The notes under the pieces were generated by a model. It was given only the letters and a program-made list of their open reading frames with translations, was not told the DNA's origin and ran no database searches. The position numbers and the translations under genes are program-made. DNA of 64,000 nucleotides, taken from positions 12,689,736-12,753,735 of the forward strand of contig CM056742.1 of assembly GCA_029851415.1 (NCBI GenBank), written 5' to 3'. This DNA is from Eretmocerus hayati (lineage: Eukaryota > Arthropoda > Insecta > Hymenoptera > Aphelinidae). This document shows, one piece after another, positions 23,230 to 34,442 of this stretch (position 1 is the first letter of the stretch; each line of letters starts with the position of its first letter).

Positions 23230-23300
23230 TGGTAAAATATTGGTTAAAGGCACCAGTCCGGAGAACTGGAGATCGCGAGTTCAAGTCTCACCCGGGGAAG
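23230..23300 (+). tRNA. tRNA-Ser-like sequence, probably a SINE head or relic
   Basis: An A-box-like TGGTTAAAGGCA is followed by a 5-bp anticodon stem CCAGT/ACTGG with loop CCGGAGA. A T-arm follows with loop TTCAAGT inside GCGAG/CTCAC. If read as a tRNA, the anticodon would be GGA (serine), but base 33 is C instead of U and no acceptor stem forms. I therefore read it as a decayed tRNA or the promoter part of a tRNA-derived SINE, not a functional tRNA. Confidence 0.35.
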
Positions 23301-23784
23301 AATTTTTTCATCGCTTGTCAATCTGCCCATAGGAAATTCCAAAAAAATAAAAAATCCCTCCGTGATGCAGCCACTATGGAAGTGGAGCCTCGAAGAGCGC
23401 AGTTTGACATTTGTCAAGCTGTGATCACCGCCTGAGCGTGGCGATTATAAAGTGGCTCGAAAGAACGATAAATTCATATATTAATTAATACCTTATCGGT
23501 ATGATTTGAATATTAAAAATTATTGAACGAGTGTAACAATATTACGAAATTATGTCTTGAAATTTCACCAAAGGTAAAAATACTCAACAGTACAATACAT
23601 ATTTGCATGAAGTGTTGGAAATGGTTGTTTTTTGAAGATTAAAAATGTCACTATAAGTGTACAAAACTCCTCAAAAGGTGTACCACTTATAGCACTACAA
23701 TATAGACTATGTACCGAGATGCGGAAAACGGACAAATAGTCGTTCCTACGGTGTGGAGACTTATATGATAGTTATCAGTTTGAA

Positions 23785-24035
23785 AATGAGGATTTTTTGA
23801 AGAGTTCCAATCCTATCAAAAAACATTCCTTGTACATCATCAAAATCATTACCTAATGGGGAATAATGAAAGCATTAATGTTCCAGTAGAATGATTTGTT
23901 TATCATTCTGTCTTTAGTTGTATACAGATATTCAGAATAAAGGCCCACAAGCAATTCTCACTCGACGAAGTAAAAACTTGTGATCAGCTTGTGATTTTAA
24001 TCGAAAAAACTAGCAGCACAGAGAAAGGGTAAAGT
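23785..24035. repeat. Duplicate of the MATH-BTB 3' flank
   Basis: This is the partner of 2391-2641, in the same orientation relative to the gene fragment that follows. It shows that the truncated copy arose by a genomic segment duplication. Confidence 0.75.
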
Positions 24036-24175
24036 TTAATCTTTCAGAGTTTCGACGACTATGCTGCAAATCTTGTCAACAATGTCCTTGTCCAAATCGT
24101 ACAATTTAAAACTAGATTGTTGAAGTACTTTTTCAACATTATTTTCGGAAAATATCATACATTTATCTTTCAAAA
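24036..24175 (-). pseudogene. Truncated MATH-BTB C-terminus
   Basis: The last 45 or so codons align with the end of the gene at 2642-3709 (KCMIFSENNVEKVLQQSS against ECMIFFKNNVKKVLQKSS, then LYDLDKDI and the ending TLKD). The open frame continues upstream to 24335, but that part does not match MATH, BTB or BACK. Only the 3' end of the gene was copied, or the rest was lost. It has no BTB domain, so no function is expected. Confidence 0.8.
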
Positions 24176-24331
24176 CGAGTGTACAAAATGTTCGTGATGT
24201 TTTGACATCAACACTGGTGATATTGTATTCCTTGTCGAAATTTTGAAAATGTTGGCAACGAAATCGAGAAACGAAGAACCGAATGAAGTCGAATGACTTT
24301 CCGCAAGTGCCATTCGTCATCTTCGTTATAT

Positions 24332-26268
24332 TCAAGACAGGTGACTTATGAGTTTATCTTGGTAAGCAGAAACGTTAAAATTTCTCATTATTTCCACATT
24401 ATATTGGTCCTTGTGGGTCTGATTGTCAAGACTAAAGGTTGCGTTTAAAGGTCCCTGGATGATAGCCACCATATGTCCTTTTATAGTTGATAACACTTGA
24501 TCAGGCCAAATCATGGCTGCAAAAGCAATCGAATCAGCCGGATGCCAATAACTGTATTGAGTGAGTGTCACATTCTCCACTTTATTGAGGAATTCGATTG
24601 ATTCGCTGTTTAATTTTCCCAATTTTTCTATTCGCCAGTCCTGTTGTAAAAACAAACGTATTAATTGCCTATGAGAATGATTCATAATCAGTGAGACAAA
24701 CTCAATTGCTGACTGAGATTACCCTTGATATATTTGTTCTAGCGACGGCATCTGATGGGATAATTAAACTCGGATATTGTGTAGTATAATTCAGAAAAAT
24801 AGCAACGCTTCCTGGGTCCAAACCAAAGTTGTATTCATTTTCCGGGACCTCTTCACCATTTTCATTCGCCATGGTTAATCCCATAATATAAAATCTTTTC
24901 ACCAATTTTGTGAAATTCGAATTTAGAGAAGCAGCCAGGGCTACATTTGTCAGAGGTCCTAGAGTAAGAATGTGTACTTCACCTGGAGAATAGGAAAATT
25001 TTATTTCAGATGTTATCCAAGAGCCTCGGGTGGCTAATGACTGGAGCTTCAATTTACCTGGATATTTTTGCACCAAATCGATCATGGCATTGGCAGCATG
25101 ACTGGATGTGTTGACGCTACTTATGAGATTTTTATCAAAATGAAAATCTCCAAATCCATCCTCACCAAAATATATACTTTTAATGTATTCGCTCATCAAA
25201 GGCTTTCGTGCTCCACTGTACACTGGAACCTAACAAGGAGGGGGTCAGGCCTTCGGATCACGGATTTGCCTGAAACTTTGGGAATAGTCTTCTTTTGGCA
25301 CAGAAAGAGGATATCCAAAACCACTCTTGCCAACGCTCAAGCGTTTTTGAGCTATAGGCTAAAACATATGCAGTACACTATATCTATATATACCATTTTT
25401 GATGGATATAGGTATACTGTAATACATGGGTCGTATGCTGTAGCTCAGAAACGATTGAGCGCTGGCAAGCGCGGTTTCGGATATCTTCTTTCTGTGCCAA
25501 AAGTAGACTATTCCCAAAGTTTCAGGCGAATCCGTGTTCCGAAGGCCTGACCCGCTCCTCGTAAGTTGGATATGATTTATTTCAACAACATCATCCTCGG
25601 AGATAGGTTGTAGAATGATTTCACAAGTGTGGATTACACGCATTCAGAAGGTACACTCGTAAATTCAATCAAATTTCAGAAATAGACTGGCAAGAACCGG
25701 TCCGAGAAATCCAATGCATAGCTAGGTTGATCGTACGAATATATTTTTTTCAGAACGGCCAAATTATTTTCTCAGTGTAGAAAGGAATGTGTTCAATATC
25801 CCAGTGCATTTCACCTCTCAAATGGCTTACAAAAATCTATTTTTCTCGCGAAATGAGCTTGCATCCGTCTAGACCGAAGTCTTCGTTCGCTTCCTTGCAC
25901 GCAATAAGAAAAATTAGAATACGGGTAATTCTCGAGTGATTCGTGCCCATCTCGTCAAACTATCCCCAAACAACATATAGATCAAAACTTACGTCAGATC
26001 GATTAGCGATGGTCAAAGTCTTGAGCACGTTGATCTCAACATTATCAATGTGAGTATTACCATAAGTGCAGGTAATAGCTAAGACTTCAATTTCCTTGAC
26101 AGTTAGAGCCAACATCAAAGCTACAGCATCATCACCTCCGGCGTCTGTGTCAATGATCACTTTCATCCGATTGTCTAGATTTTTCTCAGACGCTAATACC
26201 ACGTGAATTTGGGAGAACATCAAACTGAAATTAGAATTATTCATTACTTGTAAGACTCGTCCAATCAT
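24332..26268 (-). CDS. Inosine-uridine preferring nucleoside hydrolase, three exons
   Basis: Exon 1 runs 26268-25993, exon 2 25229-24723 and exon 3 24640-24332. Both introns are GT-AG and phase 0 (donors GTAAGT and GTAATC; acceptors TTAG and ACAACAG). The spliced protein is about 363 residues, close to the family's usual 310-360. The calcium- and substrate-binding signature KVIIDTDAGGDDAVAL lies at about residues 36-51. VPVYSGARKPL follows at the first junction, TLGPLTNVALA is in mid-protein, and WHPADSIAFAAM is near the C-terminus. The enzyme cleaves the N-glycosidic bond of ribonucleosides to ribose and base, a salvage reaction. In several arthropods related enzymes are secreted in saliva or venom. 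The N-terminus is uncertain: a good acceptor (TTCTAATTTCAG) at 26225 suggests an upstream exon, perhaps with the signal peptide. A MITE fills part of intron 1. Confidence 0.85.
25234..25561. mobile_element. Harbinger-type MITE in intron 1
   Basis: A 328-bp palindromic element with ends CAAGGAG and CTCCTCG, flanked by TAA at 25231-25233 and 25562-25564. Arms share TTTGGCACAGAAAGA and CTTTGGGAATAGTC blocks. A related element at 59328-59656 has the same ends and also TAA on both sides. The left duplication forms part of the TTAG splice acceptor of exon 2 of the nucleoside hydrolase. Confidence 0.85.
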
Positions 26269-26283
26269 GACGGTTCTCAAGAT

Positions 26284-29200
26284 TTACAATTCAGAGTTTT
26301 TTCCACTGGATATATAAATAAGAAGATCCCAATTGATAACATTCCACTTCGGTGACATGAGATTTTCAAGTTTTTCGTGCTCTATAAATCGGTCGCTGAA
26401 AATGGCGATTTTCGCGTTTTTCAAATTTGAAACGCTCTTAGCTCGAAAACAATCACTTTTAGAGAAAAATGACAAGAGCGCTCTTCTGTTCAAAATAAGC
26501 CAAATAACTTGAAGAATTTGATTTCGGGCCCAAAAAGTCGATATCGACAATTTGTTTAATTAATTTTGCATTCGAATTCCGTCAGGGAACATGAGTTTTC
26601 AGATTCAAAAGGGTCTTCTGGAGGGGGTCCCGCAGAAATTCCACTAGAATAGTATTTCCAGTGATGGTGGTGATTTCGCCTAGTCTATAGTAGCTAATTT
26701 CTATAGTAGCGAAATTTCGATGCGAGTGACCAATCATCCTGAATATCTAGGAGGCGATCAATTTCATACGCTGTGAGGCTGAGACTGTGCCTATTACTGT
26801 ATAAGAGTGGTGACTCCTTGAGTGGGTGTCCGACATTTTCCTGATTTTTTTATTATCGCCACTGCGAATGCTTTAATGGTTGGTGCGATTAAAAATTCAT
26901 CTCTCTCGCGGTGGTATCTTATTCTTTGAGACTCAACCTACAAATTCAGCTTAGGTAGAAAGGTGTCTTCCACTTTCAAGAAAAATGCGAGGTTGAACAA
27001 AAAATGTTGTCATGCAGGCCGAATCCATATCGTCATCTCGAAGGGACGTGCAGCATGGCTATCTTTACAGTGGTAGGACTCATTTATGGTGTCAAAATAG
27101 TCCGGAAACAGTACTTGGGACCGGCGAAAAGCTCCAAATTCGGTTGCATCGGCCATAAAAATGGATAAATACGATTTGATGCACTTCACGGCCGATTTAC
27201 ATCGTTTTCAATGATGAGGGCAAGTTGGGTTCACACTTTTGTGAACATTCAAAAATTACGCGTTGGTAAAAAGATAGCTCAGTTCCATTAACTTATCAGA
27301 ATTAGACGTACTTCAGCTCATTATAAAGGTCTTGAGACAAGCTTTGAAATGAGCTGACGTACATCAAAAATATTGATGTAGGCCAAAGTTGCCAATTGTT
27401 ATAGAAAAAAATGCTCAATTGGGGCAAGTTGGGTGCACTCTCCTAATGTTCACTATCATAGTTAAAGTTGATTTATACACGATGAATTCTTGCGAGTGCT
27501 GACAATATACATCCAAATCTGCGGTAGACGCGACTGAATATCCCGAAGAAATACTAAATAGAAATTTATAAAAATTCTATAGTAAAATCTGTGTTAATAC
27601 ACTTATACTTACCTCAAATGAATCGATAAAATGCCAAAGAATATTGGAATGACTTCACTCAGCATTATGAATCCAATGAATGGATTTACAGTAAGTTGGA
27701 AAATTTCACAAAATGCTATCGCACTATCTCAATGTATGGAACTAATATAGAAACGTTTAGAGTCTCATACAATCGAATTAATAGCGACAACTGAATTGTG
27801 TTTTCAAAATGTGTATAATTTATAACATGTGGTCGTAATTATCTAAATGAGATCGTCCCTCGCACCTGGTACCTGGATATCTACAAGCATGCGCATTGAA
27901 CCTGCTGCAGAAGAATATTTTTCTCTCATAACTTGGACAAATAGCAAGCTACGGCATATTTACCCAAACTGATTGAGCGACCTCGTTAGATTTTAATTGA
28001 AGATTATCAAAAAAATCTGAATGATAATAACTATGTATTTCCAATATAAATCATAGTGTTTCAAAATTTTTTGAACGATTTAAAAAATCATACGAGAATG
28101 CTGTAAATATCGATCTATTATAAGGTAATCTGGGGAGTTTTTACAATCCGTCTGAATACTTTGGTTCCCTTCATCACACATGGAGCATTTTGCGGTACCT
28201 TTTCATATGACTATTTTAAATTCGAAGTAAGTACCTGCATGACGTCTCCAAATTAAAGAGACTCGTATAGGCTGTAGCGGTGGATTGATTAAATTCATCT
28301 TTACAGCATTGCTTATCAGAGAGACTTTGGAAGGATACTTATTCCGAAATTTCGAAAATGTCAATAAAATTTCGATTACAGACGATCTCACACCGATATT
28401 GCAGTTAATCGTAAGATCAAAGGCTTGCCAATTCTTTCTCAATGACACAAATTAACGAACCAAGATAGTATATCACTCGCTTACAACATTATCGTTAAGC
28501 AATAACGTTTGATTCTGGGGTACAAATCAATAGGCGACTGGTTTTAGGATCATCTGATGTCATTCTGCAATTCGATCACATTATTTTTGGAGCCTAGTTG
28601 TAATGTGAGTGCATGCAACCAAGTCATTTTCCAAAAATTATCGGCTTCCAGGATTCAATTAATAATGACTTGAATCGAAGTTCGCAGAGCTACCTGGTAA
28701 GAAAAAGTTCAAGAGAAAATTCCATTTCACACATAGCGACCGTGGTAGGAGGATTAAGATAATCTGTTCTATACATATCATAATACTGTACCGAGTTTTT
28801 AGCTACTTGCAGAAGGTGACGTTCATTCGTTAGGACAGTCGAAATGGAACTCAAACGTAACACGATGGGATATTTTTATTTAATAACCCGTCATCAATTT
28901 CATTCAGCATGGCACGTTCAACTCTAGCTTTTATGCATGAGAGCCACACATTCAGAAAAGATTGGTCTATATGATATTTATCATGATTGAGCCAAATTAC
29001 TTGATCCACTGTACCGGCACTTTTCTAACAAAGTATGTCTATCAATTATATTTAGTGTAGCATATGAGAAACTTGGTGGTATTCGTTGATGTGGGTGCAG
29101 TGGTTTCGGTTGTTGATGAATATCCGTAGCGCGAATATTAGTTTCGACAGATACTTGTAGTCGAGCTTTACTCCTCAAAGCAGCTATGGTGCTCTGTATC

Positions 29201-29900
29201 CTGTGAATCCGTTGCCCTGAAACCACATTATTGATGGAGTTGAGTCCAAATATCTATGAAACTAATCGAAAATAGTATATTATTAACTCTTCTCAGTAGA
29301 TAGGGAGTTTTACACGAATGACTCTTTATGGCACGAGCGAAGCGAGAGCTATGAGTTCTTCGGAACAAACCTACCCATGTGCATGCAGCCTCATACGATA
29401 TTTCATAGCATGGAAATCCAAGAATCATGTTTAAAGTTGCGGTTTTTAGGTTAGAGTGCTAGATGAAATGGTATGCTGGGACAAAAATCACAACTTCTCG
29501 TTGCGGAAATGCTCTATTCCATACCATTCCATCATTCCATTGTACATATTTCAACAACAAAATTCCACATCTCACACACTTTGAGATCATTTCTCTAAAT
29601 TAAAGTGATTAATTACTCTTTCATAGAAATAGGTTTACTCTCAAACAACGAAGAGTCATGCACTGTTCTGTCATCTACTATGGAATCAATGAGTCTCGTA
29701 GGGGTAAGAACATTTAAATTTTTTTGAGGTAAAAACGCTGGAGTCCTGACAAGATTATCGGTACAAGTGTGTATAAATATATACCCAAGTGACTGCGCAT
29801 CGGTGAATTCCATTTGAAAACGACACATGTCTCTGATCGCTTTCTCGTAATTTTGATTCGATTCCACGGTCCATTTGTCATTCCCTGGCCAATCATCAAA
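26284..29900. other. No recognised gene
   Basis: Only short frames without motifs. At 27210-27440 there is a relic with GGGCAAGTTGGGT twice and GGTCTTGAGACAAGCTTTGA, linking it to the repeat family at 58820-59890 and 63180-63545. An upstream exon of the nucleoside hydrolase could lie in the first few hundred bases, but I could not identify one. Confidence 0.4.
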
Positions 29901-29904
29901 CAGC

Positions 29905-29995
29905 TATTCCTGCGCATGCACGTGGTTGTACGGACTCTAAAGTAAATCCAATCGAAAGCTGAAAAAATTTCCTTCAAAATAACCACTTGCCGACA
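29905..29995. repeat. Diverged fragment of the 1,422-bp palindrome family
   Basis: CCTGCGCATGC, then GGACTCTAA, then TTTCCTTCAAAATAACCACT match the same ordered blocks in the arm of the elements at 15202 and 20298. This is an old partial copy. Confidence 0.5.
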
Positions 29996-30129
29996 GGTAC
30001 TGGAAGGACGCGGTTCTTTAGACACCAAGATTATTTACACCACCAACAGCATGGATGCACGGAAGGGCTCAAAATTTTGGTTCAGGATAGGTAGGTTATC
30101 TCGCTCTGACTATCCCTCTTTTTCGATCA

Positions 30130-31655
30130 AGTTGCCGTAGCTAGGCCAGCCCGGATTCCACGCAGAACCAGACAGTTACCGGAGTACTTTCAGGTTGCGG
30201 CTACATGCGACGATTCTGGGAGCGGAATTATTGTTTATACGTTTTCATTGGCATTAAGGCTAGTCCGTAGAGAATTCGGATATTTTGCCCGATAGATGGC
30301 GCTTTGATCATACCGCATGTGCGATGGGAGATTACGAACCACTTTTTTGCCTCATAGTATTTCAACCTCACATTTCCGACCCAAACGAGATACGGCAACT
30401 GAAACACCATGATATTTCCCATCGAATAGTTGTTCCACACCCGGGGATTCATTCTATATCTCCAGAAAATCGTAGTTCTTTGGCTTGCTGAGCAAGTTTA
30501 TACTGCTCGATCCTCACACTAGTTCAAGGTTTTTGCGAGCTAGATTCAGAATTTTCGGACGTGGGAGGGCTCATTCGACAGGAAATTCCAATCCACAGGT
30601 GGCCTAGTATCTGATTTTGGCCAGAACTGTTTGGTTATTGAGGAATGAATCGGAATAGTCGTGGACGCGCTCTGTCCCACCAGAAAATTGCCTTCAAGCT
30701 TTTCTCGATTCCTAATGAATAAAATGCCATGAAACTTTGCATGGTATCGTGTTATAAGATTTCACAGGTGGCCTAGTATCTGAATAACACATTCAGTACC
30801 AATAAAAGCGTATAAACAATAATACCGCTCTCAAAATCATTGGATGCAGCTGCAACCTGAAAGTACGCCGGTGCGTGTCTGGTTGCGGTTTTGCGGGGAC
30901 ACCGGACTAGCCTTAAATGATTTTCCCAGATAGCAACCCCCTCTGAATTGTTATTCCATGATAGTACACGTAATTTCGTGCCATTCTGTTCATTACGAAA
31001 TAAGATAAAACGTGAACTCCAACGCGGTAGCGCCTCACCTATTCTTATTCATTACCCAGTGAATCATCATTTTCGGATTATATCAGGTAGTAATTCACCT
31101 GTAGATCGAAATTTCCAAACGAATAAGCCGTCTCGTATAAAAAAATCCGAAGTCCCCTTACAGAAAAACGTGGACCTGAGAGCATCGAGCAGGACGCCTC
31201 GCTGAGCAAGCTAAAGAATTATGATCCTCTTGAAAAATAATGCATATGCTTCGACGTGAAATAACTCATTCGATTGGAAATTTCATGATGTTTAGCCTGA
31301 GTTGTTCATTCTGCGACAAAAAATAAAAGGGTCAAATGCTGTGAGCAAGAACATTCACATGTTATCCTTTCGCATTCGTACGCCGATCGAAGCGCCATCT
31401 ATTGAGCGAAATATGGATATGCTCTGTTTCACCAAATATTCGGTTCAAGTTTTTCTCAATTGGTTATGAACCAAATTCCATGAAACTTTGCATGGTTTCG
31501 TGATATGACAAATGCGCGATACTATCTCAGCAAAAATGCAATACCAATTGAGACGTATAAACTATGATTCCGCTCTCAGTTGCATTGTATGCAGCCGCGG
31601 CCTGAACTTCGCGAGTCGGGTTGTGTTCTGCGGGGCCTCTGAACTTTCCGAATCT
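30130..31655. repeat. Cluster of three related dispersed repeats
   Basis: Segments at about 30720-30915 and 31460-31655 are direct copies (shared CATGAAACTTTGCATGGT, GTATAAAC and CCGCTCTCA). The segment at about 30130-30265 is an inverted copy of the inner part (CGTATAAACAATAAT in reverse complement, AACCTGAAAGTAC). TTCACAGGTGGCCTAGTATC occurs at about 30773, and a shortened form near 30594. I do not recognise the parent. The flanking sequence has no gene. Confidence 0.6.
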
Positions 31656-31659
31656 GTTA

Positions 31660-32435
31660 CCTGTTGTTGATTTCCTAATTAATTGTTGTTAATTACCTAA
31701 TAAATTGTTGATTACCTGTTGAATGGTCTACCTACAGGGTTCTAAATGATTTCCCTCATTTTGCATGCGACTGGCGCGTGCAAAAATGATGTAAGCAGCT
31801 TATATACTGTGTGATTCCCGCTCCATGCGATTATTTCTTGATTGAAAATTTTCAATTTTCAGTTCTGGGTTCAGTCAGCCTAATGCAGTTTTCTAGGATC
31901 GTGCTGTAGTGTTTTGGTGAACAGCTGACTCGAGTTCAATGCCCGACTAACGCAAAGACGCGCTCGTGTGCCAATCATCACATCACAGCTGTTGGCTGAG
32001 ACGTTCCACACCACCAAGCAGTTCACAGCAGGTCAGAACACCAACAGAACAGTCAGTCGACGACTGTCGCTCGTTGCGGCAGCATGTATGGTCCAGCTAC
32101 CAGCGTGCAGGTCCGAGTTTGTAGCTGGCGATACATCCGGGCGCCGCTTCTGAGCTCCCTGGTGGCAGAGACTCTTGATTGATGCGATCTTGGATGGCGT
32201 CATTACACACCCTAATGGGAGGAAATACTCGTGGGAGTTGAAACTCTCATGCATCTCGATTTTCAAACGTTCTCCTCCTGCATATCGATTTCTCTTGGAG
32301 TTTCTTCCCTTTTTCCATCAGAAACGACCCTGGAAACCGCACTAAGAGAGATTCCTCTCTCGTCAGGAATCAATGAAGATGTTATAGATAGGCTAGTAAA
32401 TGCAGTCGATACGATGACTGGATCGCAGAATAGTA
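31660..32435. other. No recognised gene
   Basis: No domain or repeat partner was identified. Confidence 0.4.
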
Positions 32436-32439
32436 CATT

Positions 32440-32558
32440 AAGCAACAAGGGCGCAAAGAAATTTTACGCACGAGTTCCCGGAATGAGTGCGTAAAAAGTT
32501 CACTTTCATGCACGAAAATTTCGGGAACGAGGGCGTAAAATTGCGCCCGAGTTGCTTA
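32440..32558. repeat. 119-bp palindrome
   Basis: AAGCAAC...GTTGCTT ends with complementary arms containing GGGCGCAA, TTTTACGC and GAGTTCCCGG/TCGGGAACGA. It is a small foldback. The word TTTTACGCAC recurs in the region upstream of the P-like fragment at 42120-42500. Confidence 0.65.
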
Positions 32559-32652
32559 CGATTCTTTTTAATATATCTGTGCGGAGAGTTGGTGTCCGGT
32601 CCATACCACAAAGTCGGTGGAGGGCGCGAAAGGGGGAGGAGGTGAGGGTGCA

Positions 32653-32667
32653 GGGGGCGAAGCCCCC
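32653..32667. repeat. GC hairpin
   Basis: GGGGGCGAAGCCCCC is a perfect 6-bp stem with a 3-base loop in a purine-rich GC patch. No adjacent gene explains it. Confidence 0.5.
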
Positions 32668-32975
32668 GCCGGGGGTGTCCCATTTGAAAAAAATTCTGAA
32701 GAATGGATAAAAAAAAAGATATCCTGAACCAGCTCTTAACCAAAATAAGGTGCTAGAATTCATCTCGAATATTGTAATCTCGTTGCAAGAAAAGTAACTC
32801 CATGAAACATCCCAACTTCCGTTTCAATTTCATGTATTCAGGGGAGAAAATCAGAGACGTCACATGATTCATGTCATCCCGAATATCCTGATTCCTATCA
32901 GAACGTAGAAGTTTACTTGAATGCATTGGTACATGAAGAACAGAATTGCATTAAAAATGTCTTTGATGAAACATA

Positions 32976-33332
32976 AGGTTTATTCGATTATGCGATTCGG
33001 GGCGCACTGGGGCGCTCCAGAGCGATCTAGAGCGCCCAAGTGCAACCCAAATCAAACGAACGTTCGGACAGTTCACACCAGTGCGCTCTGGGGCGCCTCC
33101 GAAATATTTTAAGCCGTTCCTATGGTTATGCGTGTATTCTGAGGTGACGAATCTGCCGGAGCGCCACCTATCACATGCATAACCATAGGAACGGCTTGAA
33201 ACATTTCGAAGGTGCCCCTGGGCGCACTGGTGTGAACTGTCCGAACGTTCGTTCGATTTGGGTCGCACTGGGGCGCTCTAGAGCGCTCTGGAGCGCCCCA
33301 GTGCGCCCCGAACTGCATAATCGAATAAACCT
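32976..33332. mobile_element. 357-bp palindromic MITE
   Basis: Starts AGGTTTATTCGATTATGC and ends with the complement. Both arms contain GGGGCGCACTGGGGCGCTC, GAACGTTCG and AACCATAGGAACGGCTT blocks. It is non-coding. It shares its terminal 15 bases with the 133-bp element at 761-893 but nothing of the interior, so both were probably moved by the same transposase. Confidence 0.8.
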
Positions 33333-33815
33333 ATATATATGGGAAACTTGGTGGAATTGTTGTCGATATAGAAACTACGTTGACACACAATATTCTACCG
33401 ATGACCAACATCTCTCATGTTCATGATTATTCGCTACCTATGACTTGCAATTTCTCATTGAATTACCGTCTGACCTACGAATCTTCGTGTATACTCGTGA
33501 TCTTGTAGATCAAGACCCGATGAGGATAGTATCTGTCCTCATGCTCACTTGAATTCTCTTTACATTTGGAGTCAACGCAAATTCTCGCAATCTTGTTAAA
33601 TTTCTAACTTGTATGCGACAATAATTCAATTCTCACATATCCAAAGTGAATTCGCTCGAATTGGGGACAGAAATAAACTCTTGGTATAGATTAAGAGGTG
33701 ATCAGCCACTTAATCATTCTCAACAGCCGGGTTGCAAGACAACCGCATGCCCGTAATTTGATCTCAAACTGCAACGTCTTTGACTTCAACTCCATGGGTA
33801 CCAATTCACAAAGTA
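33333..33815. other. Spacer, nothing recognised
   Basis: No gene or repeat partner was found between the MITE and the foldback element. Confidence 0.4.
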
Positions 33816-34413
33816 GCCGGAGGCGTTGGGGTACGTTTTTTCTAATCCGGGTTTTTCTAAAAAGATGTTTTTCTAAAATAAGTTTTTCTAAAATCTGTTT
33901 TTCCAATGAAAAACCTTTTCTAAAATCCATTTTTCTCATAGAATGCCTTTTCTAAAGCTACTTTCTCTAATGAATCTTTTTCTAACAACTTTTCTTCTAA
34001 TAGCGTATGTACATACACGAATTTCACGGGGCATACTGAATTTGATTAGAGGTTGTCCATATGATTTATTATGTGAATTTCAAATTACATTGTGATATTG
34101 TGTCCTATGATTCTCAATAATCCAGGATCGCTCCCCTATCGAAAAGATCTTGATACTGGCTTACGATGTTGAAGTAGTATTTAAGTATTTACCTATATCG
34201 AGAAAATCTTTTTTTATAGCAGGCACCAAACAAGCTTCTATTTTTAGTGGGTTTTGCAATTTCCTTTACTTTTCAATTTAAATGACTATAATTTTGATCG
34301 TAAATTGATAACCTCCAAGAAATTTTGTCTCACTACGTGAAGTATGTAGCTCGCAGTAACTTCACTCACTTCTTCGTTATTGTTTTGGTCTGAAACGCAA
34401 AGTCAGTAGATAT

Positions 34414-34442
34414 CCTAGATAGATAGATAGATAGATAGATAG
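34414..34442. repeat. (GATA)n tract, left part
   Basis: Seven or so GATA units immediately precede the R1-like fragment. They match the (GATA)n tract at 35576-35594 on its other side. Confidence 0.9.

Noticed and set aside
26284..26550. 88-codon minus-strand frame upstream of the nucleoside hydrolase, considered as a first exon
   Set aside because: It contains no signal peptide and lacks a donor placed to join the acceptor at 26225 in phase.
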